In this document: piece by piece, positions 4,962-8,433 of the stretch | How the letters are laid out: each line of letters begins with the position of its first letter | Position numbering within the stretch: the first letter of the stretch is position 1 | Source of the DNA: an uncultured Treponema sp. | GTDB taxonomy: Bacteria; Spirochaetota; Spirochaetia; Treponematales; Treponemataceae | DNA length: 8,433 nt | Direction: 5' to 3' | Assembly (NCBI GenBank): GCA_905236465.1 | Contig: CAJOQA010000063.1 | Coordinates: forward strand, 1-8,433 | Notes under the pieces: generated by a model | What the model saw: the letters and a program-made list of their open reading frames with translations, nothing else | The model's database searches: none | What the model was told of the DNA's origin: nothing | Made by a program: the position numbers and the translations under genes

Positions 4962-6959
4962 GTGCGTAAATTTCATGTAGTATCTCCTTATGAAGCAAGT
5001 GGAGACCAGCCTTTAGCAATAGAAAAACTTGCACAAGGATTCTTAAGGGGAGACAAGTACCAGACCTTAAAGGGGGTAACTGGAAGTGGTAAAACTTTTA
5101 CCATGGCAAAAATAATAGAAGCTGTCCAGCGGCCAACCCTTATAATCAGCCATAATAAAACACTTAGTGCCCAGCTTTATAGGGAATTCAAGACTTTTTT
5201 CCCCGATAACGCAGTTGAATATTTTGTTTCCTATTACGATTACTATCAGCCGGAAGCCTATGTCCCTGCAAGAGACCTTTACATAGAAAAAGATGCCTCT
5301 GTAAATGCAGAAATAGACAAGTTGCGTCTTGCCGCAACCTATGCCCTCATGGAACGGCGCGATGTAATAATTGTTGCAACTGTTTCTTGCATCTATGGTC
5401 TTGGTATGCCAGACTTGTACAAAGAACTTCGCACCCATATAGAAAAGGGGCAGGAACTAGATAGCCACAAGTTTGCTGAAAAGCTGATTGCAGTCCAGTA
5501 CCAGCGCAACGATATGATTCTTGAACGGGGTAAGTTCCGCATAAAGGGGGATACTATAGAAATTTTCCCCTCCTACATGGAAACAGATCAGGCTTACCGC
5601 ATAGAGCTAGACTTTGATGAGGTTTCAAGAATCCGCCGCTTTGATGTTATTTCTGGTGACATAATAGAGGAACTTGATGAGCTGCAGCTATACCCTGCCA
5701 AGCACTTTGTTGTTCCCTACGATATGCTTTTAGAAGCAAGCGAAAGAATTTTAAAAGAAATGGAAGGGCGGGTTGCAGAACTGCAAGCAAGCGGAAAAAT
5801 GATAGAGGCTGAACGGCTTAAAACCCGCGTTACTTACGATATAGAAATGATGAAGGAAATGGGTTACTGCTCCGGCATAGAAAATTATTCAGGCCCCATA
5901 GCAAACCGCCGGCACGGAGATCCACCAGCGACGCTTCTTCATTATTTCCCTGATGACTTTCTCTGCCTGATAGACGAAGCTCATGTTACAGTTCCGCAGA
6001 TTGGCGCCATGTATGAAGGAGACCGGAGCCGTAAGCAAAATCTTATAGACTTTGGTTTCCGCCTGCCTTCTGCCTTAGATAACCGTCCCTTAAAAGCCGA
6101 TGAGTTTACCGCAAAGATGAATCAGGTTATTTTTGTTACGGCAACCCCCCGCCCCGAAGAGGTAAAAAAATCAAGTCAGGTTGTCGAGCAGCTAATCCGC
6201 CCCACAGGACTTCTTGACCCCATAATAGAAGTGCGCCCTAGCGAAGGTCAGATGCAGGACATTTATAAAGAAATCCAGGTCAGGCTTGAAAAAAAAGAGC
6301 GTTGCCTTCTTTTAACCCTTACAAAAAAAATGGCAGAGGATTTAACTGATTATCTTGTGGGCTTGAGCCTGAAAGTAAAATATATTCATTCAGAAATAGA
6401 TACTTTTGAAAGGGTTGAAATCCTAAAATCACTTAGGGCTGGAGAAATTGATGTTCTTATAGGGATTAACCTTTTACGCGAAGGAATAGATTTGCCGGAG
6501 GTGTCATTCATAGCAATCCTTGATGCGGATAAGATTGGCTTTTTGCGCAGCACTACTTCCCTAATCCAGATTATTGGAAGGGCCGCTCGTAATGCAGAAG
6601 GAAAAGTTGTAATGTATGCTGACCGCATGAGCGATGCGATGAAGGAAGCCATTACGGAGACAAAGCGCCGCCGTGAAATTCAGATGGCTTACAATAAGGA
6701 ACATGGCATTACTCCTAAGACAATAAAGAAAGCTGTTGAAGATATTCTTGTCCATGAAAAAACTGATGCAGAGGAAAATGCAAAAGTTGAGCTTGAGGCC
6801 CTAAAAAAAGCTGCCAATCTTTTTGTTCCTGCACAAAGAAAAAAACTGATAGAAGCGCTAAAAAAAGAAATGTCAGAATCTGCCGACCGGCTTGAGTACG
6901 AACAGGCCGCCGCTTTACGGGATCAGATTCTGGAGATTGAAAAAACTTACGGGAAATAA
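4962..6959 (+). CDS. uvrB: Excinuclease ABC subunit B (UvrB)
   Basis: DNA-damage verification subunit of nucleotide-excision repair: it is loaded by UvrA, inserts a beta-hairpin between the strands, then recruits UvrC. It has 665 residues, the usual family length. Seen in order: Walker A GVTGSGKTFT (38-47), the beta-hairpin region with YYDYYQPEAYVP (91-102), motif II LIDEAH (336-341), where E. coli UvrB has DESH, the TATP motif (393-396), the helicase motifs GINLLREGIDLP (501-512) and QIIGRAARNAEG (536-547), and the C-terminal UVR domain that binds UvrB/UvrC (about 626-661). The start is GTG at 4962, preceded by GGGGG six bases upstream; no in-frame ATG fits and the N terminus aligns with known UvrB. 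An out-of-frame ATG at 4949 gives only six codons. It is divergent from rtcB and followed 38 bases later by hprK. LexA control is plausible in SOS-competent bacteria, but no recognised LexA box was identified. Confidence 0.97.
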   Translation: MRKFHVVSPYEASGDQPLAIEKLAQGFLRGDKYQTLKGVTGSGKTFTMAKIIEAVQRPTLIISHNKTLSAQLYREFKTFFPDNAVEYFVSYYDYYQPEAYVPARDLYIEKDASVNAEIDKLRLAATYALMERRDVIIVATVSCIYGLGMPDLYKELRTHIEKGQELDSHKFAEKLIAVQYQRNDMILERGKFRIKGDTIEIFPSYMETDQAYRIELDFDEVSRIRRFDVISGDIIEELDELQLYPAKHFVVPYDMLLEASERILKEMEGRVAELQASGKMIEAERLKTRVTYDIEMMKEMGYCSGIENYSGPIANRRHGDPPATLLHYFPDDFLCLIDEAHVTVPQIGAMYEGDRSRKQNLIDFGFRLPSALDNRPLKADEFTAKMNQVIFVTATPRPEEVKKSSQVVEQLIRPTGLLDPIIEVRPSEGQMQDIYKEIQVRLEKKERCLLLTLTKKMAEDLTDYLVGLSLKVKYIHSEIDTFERVEILKSLRAGEIDVLIGINLLREGIDLPEVSFIAILDADKIGFLRSTTSLIQIIGRAARNAEGKVVMYADRMSDAMKEAITETKRRREIQMAYNKEHGITPKTIKKAVEDILVHEKTDAEENAKVELEALKKAANLFVPAQRKKLIEALKKEMSESADRLEYEQAAALRDQILEIEKTYGK

Positions 6960-6962
6960 GGC

Positions 6963-6991
6963 TTGAAAGAAAAACTCGTTATGTGTATACT
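6963..6991 (+). promoter_or_regulatory. Predicted sigma70 promoter of hprK
   Basis: TTGAAA (6963-6968), a 17-base spacer, then TATACT (6986-6991), in the 38-base gap after uvrB. Each hexamer matches consensus at 5 of 6. The expected start point is 6-8 bases after the -10, at 6997-6999, which is exactly the ATG of hprK. This predicts a leaderless mRNA. Confidence 0.6.
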
Positions 6992-7003
6992 AGACATATG
7001 TCT
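6992..7003. promoter_or_regulatory. Perfect 12-bp palindrome spanning the hprK start codon
   Basis: AGACATATGTCT is a perfect palindrome abutting the -10 element and containing the ATG at 6998-7000. A site covering the start of transcription is well placed for a repressor or autoregulation. No regulator can be named. Confidence 0.35.
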
Positions 7004-7987
7004 GAAAAGAAATTCACGGTTTTAGACCTTCTTGATCTAGAGTTAAAAGGACTTGATGCTCTTAATCTTACCTGTATAGCTGGAAGAAGGGGGCTTTCCC
7101 GTGAAATTTCAATTCCGGATGTGAACCGACCGGGTCTTGCCCTTACAGGTTTTTATGAATCCTTTGCCTATGCTAGGGTTCAGCTTTTTGGTAGGGGTGA
7201 AATCGCTTACTTGCGCAATCTTCAGGCTGAAAATAGGACTGATACTTTAAAGACATACTTTTCTTATGAAATTCCCTGTTGTGTCTTTACGAGAAGCTTG
7301 CTCCCTGATGAGTCCTTCCTTGCTATTGCAGAAGCTTCTTGTTGTCCCGTCCTTCAAACTGATTTAGAGTCAACGGAGTTTTCAACAAGATTGCTCCGTG
7401 CCTTTTCAAATATTTTTGCACCTAAAAAAACTATACATGGTGTTCTTGTAGAAGTTTACGGAATAGGCATTCTTTTAACCGGAGATAGCGGGGTAGGAAA
7501 GAGCGAGACTGCCCTTGAATTAGTTGAGCGTGGCCATCGCCTTGTTGCAGATGATACCGTGGAGCTTTCTTGTGTAAACGGAAATACCATAATGGGGCAG
7601 GGACCAAACCGTTTTATAAGCCACCACATGGAAATACGTGGCCTTGGCATAATAAATATTTCTGAGCTTTACGGTGTCCGTGCAATCAGGGTGCAAAAAG
7701 AAATACAGCTTGTGGTTCATCTAGAAGCCTGGGATCCTAAGAAAGTCTATGACCGGTTGGGAACAGAGAACCACACCACGGATTTACTGGGTGTGAAAAT
7801 CCGCTATATAGAAATACCTGTTAGGCCTGGCCGCAACTTACCAATTATTATAGAGGCTGCTGCTATGAATGAACGCCTTAAGAGTATGGGGCACTATTCA
7901 GCCAGGGAATTTAACCAGAATGTCCTTAAATGGATAGAGTCTGGTGAAGCGCAAAACAGTTACTATGGTAGCGAGGATGTTTACTAA
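6998..7987 (+). CDS. hprK: HPr kinase/phosphorylase
   Basis: Bifunctional enzyme that phosphorylates HPr on Ser46 with ATP or pyrophosphate and removes that phosphate again. It has 329 residues from the ATG at 6998. Visible features are the N-terminal HprK domain (about 1-130), the conserved catalytic-domain His147 in HGVLVEVYG, Walker A GDSGVGKS (162-169), the VADD acidic pair (185-186) and the family signature EIRGLGIINI (212-221). An in-frame GTG at 6983 would add five residues, but neither start has a ribosome binding site. The ATG is preferred because it coincides with the predicted start of transcription. Its substrate HPr is encoded 102 bases downstream, and Ser46 is intact there. In treponemes HprK, HPr and enzyme I occur without sugar permeases and are thought to be regulatory; whether that holds here cannot be seen in this window. 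Confidence 0.95.
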   Translation: MSEKKFTVLDLLDLELKGLDALNLTCIAGRRGLSREISIPDVNRPGLALTGFYESFAYARVQLFGRGEIAYLRNLQAENRTDTLKTYFSYEIPCCVFTRSLLPDESFLAIAEASCCPVLQTDLESTEFSTRLLRAFSNIFAPKKTIHGVLVEVYGIGILLTGDSGVGKSETALELVERGHRLVADDTVELSCVNGNTIMGQGPNRFISHHMEIRGLGIINISELYGVRAIRVQKEIQLVVHLEAWDPKKVYDRLGTENHTTDLLGVKIRYIEIPVRPGRNLPIIIEAAAMNERLKSMGHYSAREFNQNVLKWIESGEAQNSYYGSEDVY

Positions 7988-7996
7988 GATTTCTTG

Positions 7997-8014
7997 CTCC
8001 TAAGATTTTAGGAG
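7997..8014 (+). other. Hairpin between hprK and ptsH
   Basis: CTCCTAA (7997-8003) and TTAGGAG (8008-8014) form a perfect 7-bp stem with a GATT loop, ten bases after the hprK stop. No T-run follows, so a rho-independent terminator is not supported. The right arm could alternatively pair with TCCTTTAA just downstream. A processing or mRNA-stability role that separates hprK and ptsH levels is possible. Confidence 0.4.
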
Positions 8015-8041
8015 ATAAGGGTCCTTTAAAAAAGTCGTGTA

Positions 8042-8076
8042 TGGACATTTTTAGAAGCGCCCGTTAAATATATAGT
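8042..8076 (+). promoter_or_regulatory. Possible weak promoter of ptsH
   Basis: TGGACA (8042-8047) is 5 of 6 to the -35 consensus. The -10 is ambiguous: TTAAAT (8064-8069) gives a 16-base spacer, while the better TATATA/TATAGT (8069-8076) is too far away at 21 or more. The 102-base gap and the hairpin upstream make a separate ptsH-lexA promoter reasonable, but it is not clearly shown. Confidence 0.3.
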
Positions 8077-8089
8077 AAGAGGGAAAATT

Positions 8090-8356
8090 GTGATTGAAAA
8101 GATTTTAACAGTACGTAACCGTGCAGGAATACATGCACGTCCGGCAGCACTCATTGCTCAGACAGCAAATAAATTCGCCGCTGAAATTTCTTTAGAAAAA
8201 GATTCAACAACCGTTAACGCTAAGTCCATTATGGGTGTAATAACAATGGCTGCTGGTTATAATACAAATCTTACGCTTAAAGTTGAAGGAACTGACGAAA
8301 AAGAGGCAGCCGAGGCTATTTACAATCTTTTTGAATCAAAGTTTGAAGAGGAATAA
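8090..8356 (+). CDS. ptsH: Phosphocarrier protein HPr
   Basis: Small cytoplasmic phosphocarrier of the phosphoenolpyruvate phosphotransferase system, 88 residues, the normal family length. His15 lies in GIHARPAA (13-20), the site phosphorylated by enzyme I. Ser46 lies in AKSIMGV (44-50), the target of HprK, so both regulatory sites are intact. The start is GTG at 8090, with AGAGGG (8078-8083) six bases upstream. The gene follows hprK and runs straight into lexA, whose start is three bases past its stop; its last codons carry the lexA ribosome binding site. It can serve carbon-energy signalling through Ser46 phosphorylation even if sugar permeases are absent. Identification is secure. Confidence 0.97.
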   Translation: MIEKILTVRNRAGIHARPAALIAQTANKFAAEISLEKDSTTVNAKSIMGVITMAAGYNTNLTLKVEGTDEKEAAEAIYNLFESKFEEE

Positions 8357-8359
8357 GCA

Positions 8360-8433
8360 ATGAAGAATCTGACAGAGCGTCAGCGTCAGGTCTTAGATTT
8401 TATAGCACAGTTTATAGATGATAATAAATCCTC
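8360..8433 (+). CDS. lexA: LexA repressor, N-terminal fragment (3' truncated by window)
   Basis: The first 24 codons begin MKNLTERQRQVLDFIAQFID, a very close match to the start of the LexA winged-helix DNA-binding domain. LexA represses SOS genes and self-cleaves when RecA is activated by DNA damage. GAGGA (8348-8352), inside the final ptsH codons, lies seven bases before the ATG, and the gap to the ptsH stop is only three bases, so translation is probably coupled to ptsH. The helix-turn-helix recognition helix and the Ser-Lys protease domain lie beyond the window, so activity and operator type cannot be judged. Confidence 0.85.
   Translation, partial: MKNLTERQRQVLDFIAQFIDDNKS

Noticed and set aside
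4949..4969. Six-codon ATG ORF (MGAFSA) overlapping the uvrB GTG start out of frame
   Set aside because: It has no proper ribosome binding site downstream of the predicted transcription start and is short enough to arise by chance; not strong enough to call a control ORF.
6983..6997. GTG at 6983 as the hprK start (adds five residues)
   Set aside because: It lacks a ribosome binding site and would lie inside the predicted promoter (its TAT falls in the -10). The ATG at 6998 fits the predicted transcription start better, though the GTG is not excluded if hprK is read from uvrB.
8041..8067. Eight-codon ATG ORF (MDIFRSAR) between hprK and ptsH
   Set aside because: No Shine-Dalgarno at a sensible distance; it is probably just untranslated leader.
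1..8433. CRISPR arrays, tRNA genes, insertion sequences
   Set aside because: No regularly spaced repeats, cloverleaf-like segments or transposase fragments were seen on either strand; the window is almost fully accounted for by the listed genes.

Overview
The window is a compact, moderate-GC bacterial segment that fits a spirochaete, most likely a Treponema-type organism. The reasons are a Gram-negative-style envelope protease pair (FtsH, HtrA) together with HPr kinase and HPr, a combination known in treponemes that keep a regulatory PTS, and the overall protein sequence character. No rRNA or other taxon-defining marker is present, so this assignment is an inference.

Layout. (1) Positions 2-2885, plus strand: the 5'-truncated membrane protease gene ftsH, with an unusual basic C-terminal tail, then 22 bases later the trypsin-like envelope protease gene htrA. 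Together they form an envelope protein quality-control unit. (2) Positions 2886-2970: a strong 18-bp-arm hairpin between convergent genes, flanked by an 8-11 base direct repeat. (3) Positions 2971-4727, minus strand: a two-gene operon, rtcB (RtcB2-type RNA ligase) followed by prfH (release-factor-like protein with a GGQ motif). The stop of rtcB and the start of prfH share one base (TGATG). The operon matches the known RtcB2-PrfH ribosome-repair module. (4) Positions 4728-4961: a divergent control region. It holds two back-to-back sigma70-like promoters whose -35 hexamers lie on the same seven bases, a perfect 10-bp palindrome over the rtcB -10 element, and a 24-codon ORF with a perfect Shine-Dalgarno sequence in the rtcB leader. 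(5) Positions 4962-8433, plus strand: uvrB, hprK, ptsH and the first 24 codons of lexA. They lie close together and may be partly co-transcribed, although hprK appears to have its own promoter and probably a leaderless mRNA.

How the genes relate. FtsH and HtrA degrade damaged membrane and periplasmic proteins. PrfH and RtcB2 would release the nascent chain from, and re-ligate, ribosomes whose 16S decoding centre has been cut by a nuclease. UvrB and LexA belong to nucleotide-excision repair and the SOS response. HprK phosphorylates HPr on Ser46, a site that is intact here. Apart from the HprK/HPr pair, the window reads as a cluster of stress and damage-repair functions.

The most interesting parts are the RtcB2-PrfH module with its leader ORF and shared divergent promoter, the leaderless-looking hprK with a palindrome centred on its start codon, and the coupling of lexA to ptsH. 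The RtcB2-PrfH module itself is already described. What may be new is its leader-ORF architecture and its placement opposite uvrB.
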